Assembly: GCA_015484935.1 (NCBI GenBank)
Contig: WFUQ01000226.1
Coordinates: 1-5,967, forward strand
Reading direction: 5' to 3'
Length of the DNA: 5,967 nucleotides
Origin: Gammaproteobacteria bacterium
Lineage (GTDB): Bacteria > Pseudomonadota > Gammaproteobacteria > SZUA-229
Position numbers and translations under genes: made by a program. Numbering within the stretch: the first letter of the stretch is position 1; each line of letters begins with the position of its first letter. Positions 1 to 5,656 of this stretch are shown here, piece by piece. The notes under the pieces are model-generated. The model was not told the origin of the DNA and ran no database searches. It saw only the letters and a program-made list of their open reading frames with translations.

Positions 1-440
1 GTGCGGCACAGACGACCGTGGACTCGGGTGATCCGATCAACTATGGTGCTGCTGCAGCTGCCAATCATAATGTTCTGCTGATGGAAATCGTTGGTGGTGC
101 CGGTTCGCCTTCCGACCTTACTGTGCCTAACAGAGTGCCAGATGGCAATGATACTTCCGGTACTGTACCTGCTCCGCTGGCAGGTACCGAACCGTTAGCA
201 GGACCGACGGTGATGAATCTGACACCGACCAATACTAATGGTGCCAGTGGCGACCTGCTCGTCAGGTTCAATGGTGGTCATCACAGTTCGTTGCGTGAGG
301 CTACCAATACATCAGGTAATCCGGCGGTGAGTTCCTCGGCTGAAGTGTTCGCTGAGATTCAGGCGCAGATTCCAGCTTATTTCGCTTCGGGTAACGGTAC
401 CTTAACGATCACTGATCCGAACGTTATCGCAGCACCTTGA
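1..440 (+). CDS. C-terminal part of a Pla-1/cef-family extracellular lipase (5' end outside window)
   Basis: The reading frame is open from the left edge (first full codon at base 3) to TGA at 438-440, giving about 145 residues of a longer protein. A GTG at base 18 could be called a start, but the frame runs on upstream (AAQTT before VDSGDPINYG), so this is the tail of a truncated gene. The features resemble the end of Pla-1/cef/VolA-type bacterial lipases (alpha/beta hydrolases acting on esters or phospholipids): the DSGDPINY segment, PSDLTVPN (candidate catalytic Asp), PLAGTEPLAG, and VRFNGGHHSSL (His codons at 279-284, one probably the catalytic His). The tail FAEIQAQIPAYFASGNG is also typical. 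The nucleophilic serine and any signal peptide would lie outside the window. The family call rests on remembered motifs; another alpha/beta hydrolase is possible. The gene ends 21 bp before a strong terminator. Confidence 0.72.
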   Translation, partial: AAQTTVDSGDPINYGAAAAANHNVLLMEIVGGAGSPSDLTVPNRVPDGNDTSGTVPAPLAGTEPLAGPTVMNLTPTNTNGASGDLLVRFNGGHHSSLREATNTSGNPAVSSSAEVFAEIQAQIPAYFASGNGTLTITDPNVIAAP

Positions 441-461
441 TGTTGTTGTTTTGATATTATG

Positions 462-489
462 AAAAAGCCCTCTTGATCGAGGGCTTTTT
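462..489. terminator. Bidirectional Rho-independent terminator
   Basis: An 11-bp perfect stem is visible: AAAAAGCCCTC (462-472), a 6-base loop TTGATC (473-478), and GAGGGCTTTTT (479-489), followed by one more T. The GC core followed by T on the plus strand fits termination of the lipase transcript. The A-run on the left arm becomes a T-run on the minus strand, so it can also stop transcription of the leftward gene. The stop codon of that gene (489-491) overlaps the outer edge of the stem. Confidence 0.9.
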
Positions 490-947
490 TATTGAGGCAA
501 TAGTTTTTTTCGAACCAGCCATTCACGGGCATCTTCTGCATCCTGTTCGAACCATGCCTGTGCCGAACCTAAACGGAAACTGTAACCCCACTCATCCATA
601 TCGCTGAACATGCGCGTGCGTCCCATTCCCGGTATCTGCTCACTCAATATTATCTGTAGATAACATACGGCATTTTCTTCGTCGTAGTCACCGCCTGCAT
701 CGGTATGCAGTTGTTGTTTGCGGGTATCATCCATACAGATGTAATGACAGGTTTCATGCAGTGCAGAATGCACCGGTGTGTCGTCGCGTATGTAGAGTGT
801 ATTGCCGATGAGGCCGGCTTCGCTGTCTTTCCAGAAACTGCCGGGGATGACTTGTGTCTCATCGACATGCTGCAGTTGCATACCATAATGTTGCAATAAC
901 GTCGTCAGTGCGTTCAGGTTGATATCTTTACAGAGAAGTACGGGCAT
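489..947 (-). CDS. Uncharacterised HExxH protein, possibly related to ImmA/IrrE-type metallopeptidases
   Basis: This encodes a 152-residue protein with no signal peptide or membrane segment visible, so it is probably cytoplasmic. Residues 64-68 read HETCH, an HExxH zinc-binding motif. About 22 residues later comes DEENAVCYLQIIL (89-101), whose E-N-A pattern parallels the third-ligand helix (ExxAxxFAxxLL) of ImmA/IrrE metallopeptidases, so Glu90 or Glu91 is a candidate ligand. The C-terminal third is rich in aromatic and acidic residues (DMDEWGYSFRLGSAQAWFEQ). Cysteines are at 6, 67, 71 and 95, one of them inside the HExxH motif. The start is fixed: an in-frame TAG lies four codons upstream (957-959), and no clear Shine-Dalgarno is seen. 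It follows rdgB on the same strand after 124 bp that hold a REP pair. I believe similar small proteins occur in other gammaproteobacteria, but I know no tested function. Protease activity is inference. Confidence 0.82.
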   Translation of the reverse strand: MPVLLCKDINLNALTTLLQHYGMQLQHVDETQVIPGSFWKDSEAGLIGNTLYIRDDTPVHSALHETCHYICMDDTRKQQLHTDAGGDYDEENAVCYLQIILSEQIPGMGRTRMFSDMDEWGYSFRLGSAQAWFEQDAEDAREWLVRKKLLPQ

Positions 948-975
948 GATTTTTAGCTACGGTACTTGTTGTTTA

Positions 976-1054
976 ATCCCATAGGAGCGGCTTCAGCCGC
1001 GAAGCGATGTTTGTCGGTGGCGCACATTCGCGGCTGAAGCCGCTCCTACGGGAT
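976..1054. repeat. Inverted pair of REP-like elements (BIME/REPIN-like)
   Basis: Two 28-base arms (976-1003 and 1027-1054) are inverted copies with a single mismatch, separated by 23 bases. Each arm contains its own small hairpin, GCGGCT-TC-AGCCGC (left arm 987-1000). The pair can therefore fold as one long stem or as two short ones. The arm sequence (TAGGAGCGGCTTCAGCCGCG) matches the style of REP elements seen between genes in Pseudomonas and other gammaproteobacteria, usually mobilised by RAYT transposases. No such transposase is in the window. It lies in the untranslated gap between rdgB and the HExxH gene. No T-run follows it, so it is not a standard terminator, though it could stabilise upstream mRNA or attenuate transcription. 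Confidence 0.9.
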
Positions 1055-1071
1055 GGTGACCGTCACAGGTT

Positions 1072-1683
1072 CTAGATGTACCCGTGTTCGCGAAACTGCT
1101 GCAATATTCCCTGTAACGCAATCGCACGGTGACTGAGCGTGTTCTTTACATCGAGCGAGAGTTCACCGCCCGAACAATCATGCGTCGGCACGTAGAAGAT
1201 CGGGTCATAACCGAAACCACCGTCACCGCGCGGGGCCTCCAGTATGCGGCCTTCCCATTCCCCCTGAGAGATCAAGGGTACCGGGTCGGTGTGGCTGCGC
1301 ATGAACACGATCAGGCATTGATAACGTGCCGTACGTTCCGCTTCGGGCACACCCTCCAGTTCTTTCAGCATCAGATCGTTGTTGTCGGTATCACTGGCAT
1401 CTTCACCGGCGTAACGAGCAGACCAGACACCGGGACGATGATCCAGCGCATCGACTTCGATGCCTGAGTCATCGGAGATGGCAGGCAAGCCGGTACACTC
1501 TGCGGCATGCCGTGCCTTGATGATGGCGTTCTCGACGAAGGTGGTGCCGGTCTCGGGGACTTCAGGCACACCGAAATCAGACTGCGGAACCACTTCGATA
1601 CCGCTGCCTGCAAACAGCTTGTTGATCTCTCTCACCTTGCCGGCGTTACCGCTGGCGAGTACGATTTTGCTTATCTTGCTCAT
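1072..1683 (-). CDS. rdgB: XTP/dITP diphosphatase (non-canonical purine NTP pyrophosphatase, RdgB/HAM1 family)
   Basis: This is a 203-residue cytoplasmic enzyme of normal family length. It hydrolyses ITP, dITP and XTP to the monophosphate and pyrophosphate, keeping deaminated purines out of DNA and RNA. Family motifs appear in order: SGNAGK (11-16, triphosphate binding), TTFVENAIIKA (47-57), SDDSGIEVDAL (70-80, with the catalytic aspartate at 71/72), SARYAG (88-93), GGFGYDPIF (155-163) and NTLSHRAIAL (181-190, base recognition). All expected active-site residues appear intact. The start ATG lies 29 bp after the rph stop on the same strand, with only a weak purine-rich stretch (AGAG) ahead of it, so co-transcription with rph is likely. 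In many relatives hemW follows rdgB; here a REP pair and an HExxH gene follow instead. Confidence 0.97.
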   Translation of the reverse strand: MSKISKIVLASGNAGKVREINKLFAGSGIEVVPQSDFGVPEVPETGTTFVENAIIKARHAAECTGLPAISDDSGIEVDALDHRPGVWSARYAGEDASDTDNNDLMLKELEGVPEAERTARYQCLIVFMRSHTDPVPLISQGEWEGRILEAPRGDGGFGYDPIFYVPTHDCSGGELSLDVKNTLSHRAIALQGILQQFREHGYI

Positions 1684-1712
1684 AGTGAACTCTGTCGCTG
1701 ATTGATTCCGAT

Positions 1713-2429
1713 CTAACTGTCGATGGCTGCCTGCTGGATGGTGAACAGTTCACCGATACCTTTCTCGGCCAGTGCCAACATGCTGTTCAGTTCGTCGCGG
1801 TTGTAGGCATGGCCTTCCGCCGTGCCCTGTACCTCGATGAAACCGTTGTTGTTATTCATCACCACATTCATATCGGTCTCGGCACTGGAGTCCTCGGCAT
1901 AATCCAGATCCAGCACCGGCGTGCCATTATAGATACCCACCGAAATCGAGGCAATCTGGTGATGCAGCGGGTTCTTCTTGATGATGCCTTTGGCCAGCAT
2001 GTGTTCGATCGCGTCATTCAATGCCACCCATGCGCCGGTGATACTGGCAGTGCGGGTACCGCCATCGGCCTGGATGACATCACAATCCAGATTGATGGTG
2101 TTTTCGCCCAGTGCTTCCATATCGATAGCAGCGCGCAGGGAACGACCGATCAGACGCTGGATCTCCATGGTGCGCCCCCCCTGTTTGCCACGAGCCGCTT
2201 CACGCCCCATGCGACTGCCGGTAGAACGGGGCAGCATGCCGTATTCCGCGGTGACCCAGCCCTGACCTTTGCCGCGCAGGAAGCCGGGAACGCGGTTGTC
2301 CACGCTGGCGGTGCAGATGACTCTGGTATCACCGAATTCGACCAGCACAGAACCCTCTGCGTGTTTGGTGAAGTTACGGGTAAGGCTGACTTTGCGCATT
2401 TCATCGGGCGCACGATTGCTGGGACGCAT
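1713..2429 (-). CDS. rph: Ribonuclease PH
   Basis: This is a 238-residue protein, the usual full length for the family. RNase PH is a phosphate-dependent 3'-to-5' exonuclease that trims tRNA precursors and other structured RNAs, working as a hexameric ring in the cytoplasm. Visible signatures are the N-terminal [30 protein letters not shown] (26-43), [14 protein letters not shown] (57-70), [16 protein letters not shown] (84-99, including phosphate-contacting Arg86), [14 protein letters not shown] (121-134, including Arg126) and [18 protein letters not shown] (173-190, with metal-binding aspartates). The C-terminus is intact, unlike the frameshifted rph of E. coli K-12. A weak Shine-Dalgarno AAGAGAA (complement of 2438-2444) sits 8 bases before the ATG. 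It is first in the leftward cluster with rdgB and diverges from yicC. Confidence 0.98.
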   Translation of the reverse strand: MRPSNRAPDEMRKVSLTRNFTKHAEGSVLVEFGDTRVICTASVDNRVPGFLRGKGQGWVTAEYGMLPRSTGSRMGREAARGKQGGRTMEIQRLIGRSLRAAIDMEALGENTINLDCDVIQADGGTRTASITGAWVALNDAIEHMLAKGIIKKNPLHHQIASISVGIYNGTPVLDLDYAEDSSAETDMNVVMNNNNGFIEVQGTAEGHAYNRDELNSMLALAEKGIGELFTIQQAAIDS

Positions 2430-2461
2430 GGTAATGATTCTCTTGATTTCAGAAGTCGCGC

Positions 2462-2467
2462 ATTATA
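2462..2467 (-). promoter_or_regulatory. Candidate -10 element for rph
   Basis: Read leftward, the spacer contains a perfect TATAAT (complement of 2462-2467), 32 bases before the rph ATG. No good TTGACA-like -35 is present at 16-18 bases upstream (the sequence there is around CCATGG), so the promoter may be weak or activator-dependent. The exact -10 match and its place in a 76-bp divergent spacer make it the best candidate for rph transcription. Confidence 0.5.
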
Positions 2468-2474
2468 CACGGTC

Positions 2475-2483
2475 TGTTACAAT
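2475..2483 (+). promoter_or_regulatory. Candidate extended -10 promoter for yicC
   Basis: TGTTACAAT fits an extended -10 element (TGn followed by a 5/6 match to TATAAT), 22 bases before the yicC ATG. No convincing -35 lies at the right distance, as is common for extended -10 promoters. Transcription would start near 2490, leaving a leader of about 16 bases that still includes the Shine-Dalgarno. It lies back to back with the rph -10. Confidence 0.45.
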
Positions 2484-2493
2484 CCATGGCTGT

Positions 2494-2498
2494 GGAGG
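2494..2498 (+). promoter_or_regulatory. Ribosome binding site that fixes the yicC start
   Basis: GGAGG lies 7 bases before ATG 2506. The open frame extends a further 79 codons upstream to 2269, across the rph start and opposite rph coding sequence. This strong site, together with the conserved YicC N-terminus MIRSMTAFAR, shows that translation begins at 2506. Confidence 0.85.
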
Positions 2499-2505
2499 AA
2501 TCGAT

Positions 2506-3372
2506 ATGATTAGAAGTATGACCGCGTTCGCGCGTAGCCGCAGCAGTGCCAGCTTCGGCACGCTGATATGGGAACTGCGCTCGGTGAACCATCGCTATCT
2601 GGATATACACATGCGCCTGCCCGATGACTTCCGTGGGCTGGAAGGTCGTTTCCGGGAGATGATCAATGCTGCAGTCAGTCGTGGCAAGCTGGAATGTACC
2701 CTGCGCTTCAAGCCGGAAGAAGCGAGTGAAGGCGGCATCCAGATCAACACCGACCATACAAAATCCCTGATAAAAGCCTGCCGACAGGTCAACGACCTGC
2801 TGCATCAACCCTCCGAGATAAACACCATCGACATCCTGAGCTGGCCGGGTGTGGTGCAGGAGTTCGAACTCGATTTCAAACCCGTATTCAAAGCCAGTGA
2901 AGAACTACTGGAGCAGGCACTGAAAGAACTCATCGCCAACCGCGAGAGCGAAGGTGTGCGCATGAAAGAAGTCATCCAGCAGCGTTGCGATGCCATGCAT
3001 GAAGTCGTCATCGACGTACGCAAAGTGATGCCGGAGATAATCAAACAGCACCGCGAAAAATGCAAGAGCAGACTCGACGAGTTAAAAGCCGACATCGACA
3101 ACGACCGCTTCGAACAGGAGATGGTCTACCTCGCACAGAAGATGGATGTCGATGAAGAGATGGACCGGCTCGAAAGCCACTTCAAGGAACTGCTCGATGT
3201 GTTGAACCGCGACGAAGCAGTCGGCAGACGACTGGATTTCCTGATGCAGGAACTCAACCGCGAAGCCAACACTCTGGGTTCCAAATCAGCCGATATCCGC
3301 ACCACCCAGGCATCGGTCGAGATGAAAGTGCTGATCGAACAGATGCGCGAGCAGATTCAGAATATCGAGTAA
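2506..3372 (+). CDS. yicC: YicC-family endoribonuclease
   Basis: This is a 288-residue protein, close to the 287 of E. coli YicC. The family has been described as endoribonucleases acting in RNA turnover, including small-RNA decay; earlier annotation was 'stress-induced protein'. The conserved N-terminal domain starts at residue 1 with MIRSMTAFAR and includes WELRSVNHRYLDIHMRLPD (22-40) and SRGKLECTLRF (58-68). A charged helical middle section (about 130-225) follows. The C-terminal domain (DUF1732-like) contains DNDRFEQEMVYLAQKMDVDEE (198-218), RLDFLMQELNREANTLGSKS (242-261) and a final helix ending QIQNIE. The 2506 ATG was chosen over in-frame upstream codons because of the GGAGG site and the family N-terminus. 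It diverges from rph, as in E. coli, and converges on the FKBP gene. Confidence 0.96.
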   Translation: MIRSMTAFARSRSSASFGTLIWELRSVNHRYLDIHMRLPDDFRGLEGRFREMINAAVSRGKLECTLRFKPEEASEGGIQINTDHTKSLIKACRQVNDLLHQPSEINTIDILSWPGVVQEFELDFKPVFKASEELLEQALKELIANRESEGVRMKEVIQQRCDAMHEVVIDVRKVMPEIIKQHREKCKSRLDELKADIDNDRFEQEMVYLAQKMDVDEEMDRLESHFKELLDVLNRDEAVGRRLDFLMQELNREANTLGSKSADIRTTQASVEMKVLIEQMREQIQNIE

Positions 3373-3381
3373 AGCTTTCGC

Positions 3382-3402
3382 AGGAGCGGCTTCAGCCGCG
3401 AA
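3382..3402. repeat. Single REP-like element between yicC and the FKBP gene
   Basis: The 21 bases here are identical to 983-1003 in the left arm of the REP pair at 976-1054, including the hairpin GCGGCT-TC-AGCCGC (3386-3399). There is no inverted partner nearby. It starts 9 bases after the yicC stop, in the 57-bp gap between convergent genes. No T-run follows, so Rho-independent termination is not supported. It may protect or pause the 3' ends of either transcript. Confidence 0.88.
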
Positions 3403-3429
3403 CAGAATGTAAGGCCATCTAGCCAGCCA

Positions 3430-4122
3430 TCATTTTATATCCAGCAGCTCGATCTCGAAGATCAGGGTCGAGTTAGGTGTGATGACTTCACTGCGTTTGG
3501 TCTTGCCGTAAGCCAGTTCAGAGGGGATGTATAACTCCCATTTCGCGCCGACCTTCATCAGTTGCAGGGCTTCGGTCCAGCCTTTGATGACACCACCGAC
3601 CGGGAAGGTGGCGGGTTGGTTGCGGCTGTAGGAGCTGTCGAATTCACGACCATCGATCACGGTGCCACGGTAGTGTGTGACTACGGTGTCGCTGGCGGTG
3701 GGGGTTTTGCCGGTGCCGGGTTTGAGTATCTTGTACTGTAGACCGCTTTCGGTCGTGACCACGCCGGGTTTGTTCTTGTTGGCTTCCAGGAAGGCTTTGC
3801 CTTCAGCCGCATTTTTCTTCGCCAGTGCTTCCTGCTCTGCCAGCAGTTTTTCGCGCAGGATCTGCTGGTAGGCTGTTTTTGCCTGTGTCATCTGCTGTTC
3901 TGTCAGCGCGGTCTGGTTGCCAGATACCGCGTCACTGAGGCCTCTGGCGAGTGCCTTGGCATCGACATCGACACCTTGTTTTTTCAGATTGTTGGCTATA
4001 TCTACACCGTAGCTGTAGCTGGCTTTCTGTTCGACTGTGTCGAGACCGGCGGCGAAGCTCTGTGGTGTCAGTGTAACGAGCAGTGCGATGAGGGCGAGGT
4101 GACGATGTTGGCTACGTGGCAT
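3430..4122 (-). CDS. Periplasmic FKBP-type peptidyl-prolyl cis-trans isomerase (Mip/FkpA-like)
   Basis: This is a 230-residue protein, close in size to Legionella Mip. The N-terminus is a signal peptide: basic start (RSQHRH), hydrophobic LALIALLVTLTP, then a likely signal-peptidase site near QSFA-AG (residues 24-25), which predicts a periplasmic location. Residues about 28-115 form the helical dimerisation domain of Mip/FkpA proteins, with KASYSYGVDIANNLKKQG (33-50) and a long charged helix (75-115). Residues about 124-230 are the FKBP domain: SGLQYKILKPGTG, VVTHYRGTVIDGREFDSS, FPVGGVIKGWTEALQLMKVG, ELAYG and the final FEIELLDIK. The substrate-pocket residues Tyr151, Phe161, Asp162, Val178, Ile179, Trp182, Tyr205 and Phe222 are present, so it should isomerise X-Pro bonds and act as a chaperone. 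It diverges from a DegQ-like protease, another envelope quality-control gene. Whether fkpA or mip is the better name is unclear. Confidence 0.93.
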   Translation of the reverse strand: MPRSQHRHLALIALLVTLTPQSFAAGLDTVEQKASYSYGVDIANNLKKQGVDVDAKALARGLSDAVSGNQTALTEQQMTQAKTAYQQILREKLLAEQEALAKKNAAEGKAFLEANKNKPGVVTTESGLQYKILKPGTGKTPTASDTVVTHYRGTVIDGREFDSSYSRNQPATFPVGGVIKGWTEALQLMKVGAKWELYIPSELAYGKTKRSEVITPNSTLIFEIELLDIK

Positions 4123-4152
4123 GTTGGTCTCGGTTAGATGGTAAAGTGGAGC

Positions 4153-4181
4153 AACTTACCAGCTCGAATAATGAACATCAA
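4153..4181 (-). promoter_or_regulatory. Weak candidate promoter for the FKBP gene
   Basis: Read leftward, TTGATG (complement of 4176-4181) and TAAGTT (complement of 4153-4158) are separated by 17 bases, and the -10 lies 30 bases before the ATG. The -35 matches 4/6 and the -10 only 3/6, so this is a spacing-based guess. Confidence 0.22.
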
Positions 4182-4231
4182 GCCGGTGGGCGTATCGCGA
4201 TAGCGGTACGTCGCTGCGGGTAAAATAGGTC

Positions 4232-4259
4232 GAACTTTCCGTTTTTAACAGAGTCCATG
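4232..4259 (+). promoter_or_regulatory. Candidate sigma-E (RpoE)-type promoter for degQ
   Basis: GAACTT (4232-4237) matches the sigma-E -35 core, and a TC-initial -10-like element (TCCATG, 4254-4259) follows after 16 bases, the spacing I recall for E. coli degP and rpoH P3. The -10 is weaker than the usual TCTGA/TCTAA. The predicted start lies near 4265, giving a leader of about 18 bases that contains the AGGAG ribosome site. The site fits the envelope-stress role of the downstream protease. Confidence 0.45.
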
Positions 4260-4272
4260 AATATCATCTATC

Positions 4273-4277
4273 AGGAG
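4273..4277 (+). promoter_or_regulatory. Ribosome binding site of degQ
   Basis: AGGAG sits 5 bases before ATG 4283. It supports this start, which also yields a proper signal peptide. Confidence 0.8.
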
Positions 4278-4282
4278 ACACA

Positions 4283-5644
4283 ATGAGTATTTTCAGATCA
4301 ACCGCATTGTTTATCGTTGCATCTTTCACCGCTTTTTCCGGTCTGGCGATGGGTGCATTACCGGTGAGCGTCGATGGGCAGGCCTTGCCCTCGCTGGCAC
4401 CGATGGTGGAAAAAACCCGTCCGGCTGTGGTCAATATCGCCACCAGGGGGACGGTCAACGTACAGAACAATCCGCTGCTGAATGACCCGTTTTTCAAACG
4501 TTTTTTCCGTGGTTTCCAGAATTCACCGCAACAGCGTGAGACAAAAAGTCTGGGTTCGGGCGTGGTCATCGATGCTGACAAGGGTTATATCCTCACCAAT
4601 CACCATGTCGTCGCAGGGGCGGAGCAGATATCTATCACCATGCACGATGGCAAACAGTATGAAGCCAGTCTGGTCGGTTCGGATCCTGAGGCCGATGTGG
4701 CTCTGATCCAGGCGGACATCGACGATCTGGTGGCACTGCCGATGGGGAATTCAGACACCGTGCGAGTAGGGGATTTTGCGGTGGCGATCGGTAATCCGTT
4801 CGGACTCGGGCAGACGGTCACCTCGGGCATCATCAGTGCGCTGGGTCGCACCGGTCTGGGCATCGAAGGCTATGAAAATTTCATCCAGACAGATGCCTCT
4901 ATCAATCCGGGTAACTCCGGTGGTGCGCTGGTCAATCTCAACGGTGAGCTGATCGGCATCAACACCGCGATTCTGGCAGCAGGCGGCAACGGTAATGTCG
5001 GTATCGGTTTCGCGATCCCTATCAACATGGCACGACAACTGGTCGATCAACTGATCGAATACGGTGAAGTCCGCCGTGGCATGCTGGGTGTGGTGATGCA
5101 GAACCTGACGCCAGAACTGTCACAGGCTTTCGGTCTGGATATGCATCAGGGTGTGGTGATCTCGCAGGTGATCGAGAATTCAGCAGCTGAAAAAGCGGGC
5201 GTGAAGGCGGGTGACGTAGTGTTGAGCATCAACGGTAAAGAGGTCAAAACTGCTTCCAAGATGCGTAATGTGGTCGGTCTGATGCGCGTGGATGAATCCA
5301 TGGAGATGAAGGTCATCCGTGAAAATAAAGAGCTGATACTGACCGCGGTGATACAACCTGCGGTTGCCGACAGCATGAGTGGCGATAAACTCAATGCCAG
5401 ACTTGCCGGTGCCGAGATCGAACAGGCCGGTGAAGGCAAAAAAGAACATCTGGTCGTGGTCAAAGTTAAACAGGGCAGTCCCGCCTGGAATGCAGCACTG
5501 CGCGAAGGCGATATCATCATCTCGGTGAATCGAGTGCTGGTGAAAACCATCGAACACTTCCAGAAAGTCGTCGGCAAAGATGACAAGCAGATACTGTTGA
5601 ATATTCAGCGTGGTCGCAATGCGATGTTTATTCTGATCCGATAG
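4283..5644 (+). CDS. degQ: Periplasmic serine endoprotease, DegQ/DegP (HtrA, Do) family
   Basis: This is a 453-residue protein, near DegQ length. The N-terminal signal peptide (hydrophobic 7-21, likely cut at AMG-A near residue 24) sends it to the periplasm, where the family degrades or holds misfolded envelope proteins as trimers or larger cages. The chymotrypsin-like protease domain (about 38-255) has the full triad: His108 in TNHHVV, Asp138 in DPEADVALIQ and Ser212 in NPGNSGGAL. Two PDZ domains follow. PDZ1 is about 265-355, with RRGMLGV as the start of its carboxylate-binding region; PDZ2 is about 368-453, with REGDIIISVN. The loop between FFRGF and LGSGVVID is short and lacks the long Gln-rich insert of DegP, and the end LNIQRGRNAMFILIR resembles DegQ, so DegQ is preferred. 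A sigma-E-like promoter precedes it. It diverges from the FKBP isomerase gene and converges on moaE. Confidence 0.95.
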   Translation: MSIFRSTALFIVASFTAFSGLAMGALPVSVDGQALPSLAPMVEKTRPAVVNIATRGTVNVQNNPLLNDPFFKRFFRGFQNSPQQRETKSLGSGVVIDADKGYILTNHHVVAGAEQISITMHDGKQYEASLVGSDPEADVALIQADIDDLVALPMGNSDTVRVGDFAVAIGNPFGLGQTVTSGIISALGRTGLGIEGYENFIQTDASINPGNSGGALVNLNGELIGINTAILAAGGNGNVGIGFAIPINMARQLVDQLIEYGEVRRGMLGVVMQNLTPELSQAFGLDMHQGVVISQVIENSAAEKAGVKAGDVVLSINGKEVKTASKMRNVVGLMRVDESMEMKVIRENKELILTAVIQPAVADSMSGDKLNARLAGAEIEQAGEGKKEHLVVVKVKQGSPAWNAALREGDIIISVNRVLVKTIEHFQKVVGKDDKQILLNIQRGRNAMFILIR

Positions 5645-5656
5645 CAGGGGATAGAT

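Noticed and set aside
18..440. A complete small secreted protein starting at GTG 18
   Set aside because: The frame remains open to the left edge and the upstream residues continue the lipase-like sequence, so this is a truncated larger gene.
976..1054. REP doublet as a CRISPR fragment or a Rho-independent terminator
   Set aside because: There are only two inverted copies with no direct-repeat/spacer pattern, and no T-run follows either hairpin.
1129..1467. Plus-strand frame of 112 codons opposite rdgB
   Set aside because: It is an antisense shadow of rdgB; all RdgB motifs are intact on the minus strand.
2269..2505. Possible 79-residue N-terminal extension of YicC
   Set aside because: It overlaps the rph start and coding region, has no ribosome site, and the conserved N-terminus with a strong GGAGG points to ATG 2506.
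1809..2513. Long open frame (234 codons) on the plus strand opposite rph
   Set aside because: It is antisense to a clearly recognised RNase PH gene, has a His/Gly/Asp-rich composition typical of complementary-strand frames, shows no family motif, and runs across the rph-yicC spacer.
4152..4175. Second sigma-E-like -35 (CAACTT) upstream of degQ
   Set aside because: No TC-initial -10 is found at 15-17 bases downstream, unlike the better site at 4232-4259.
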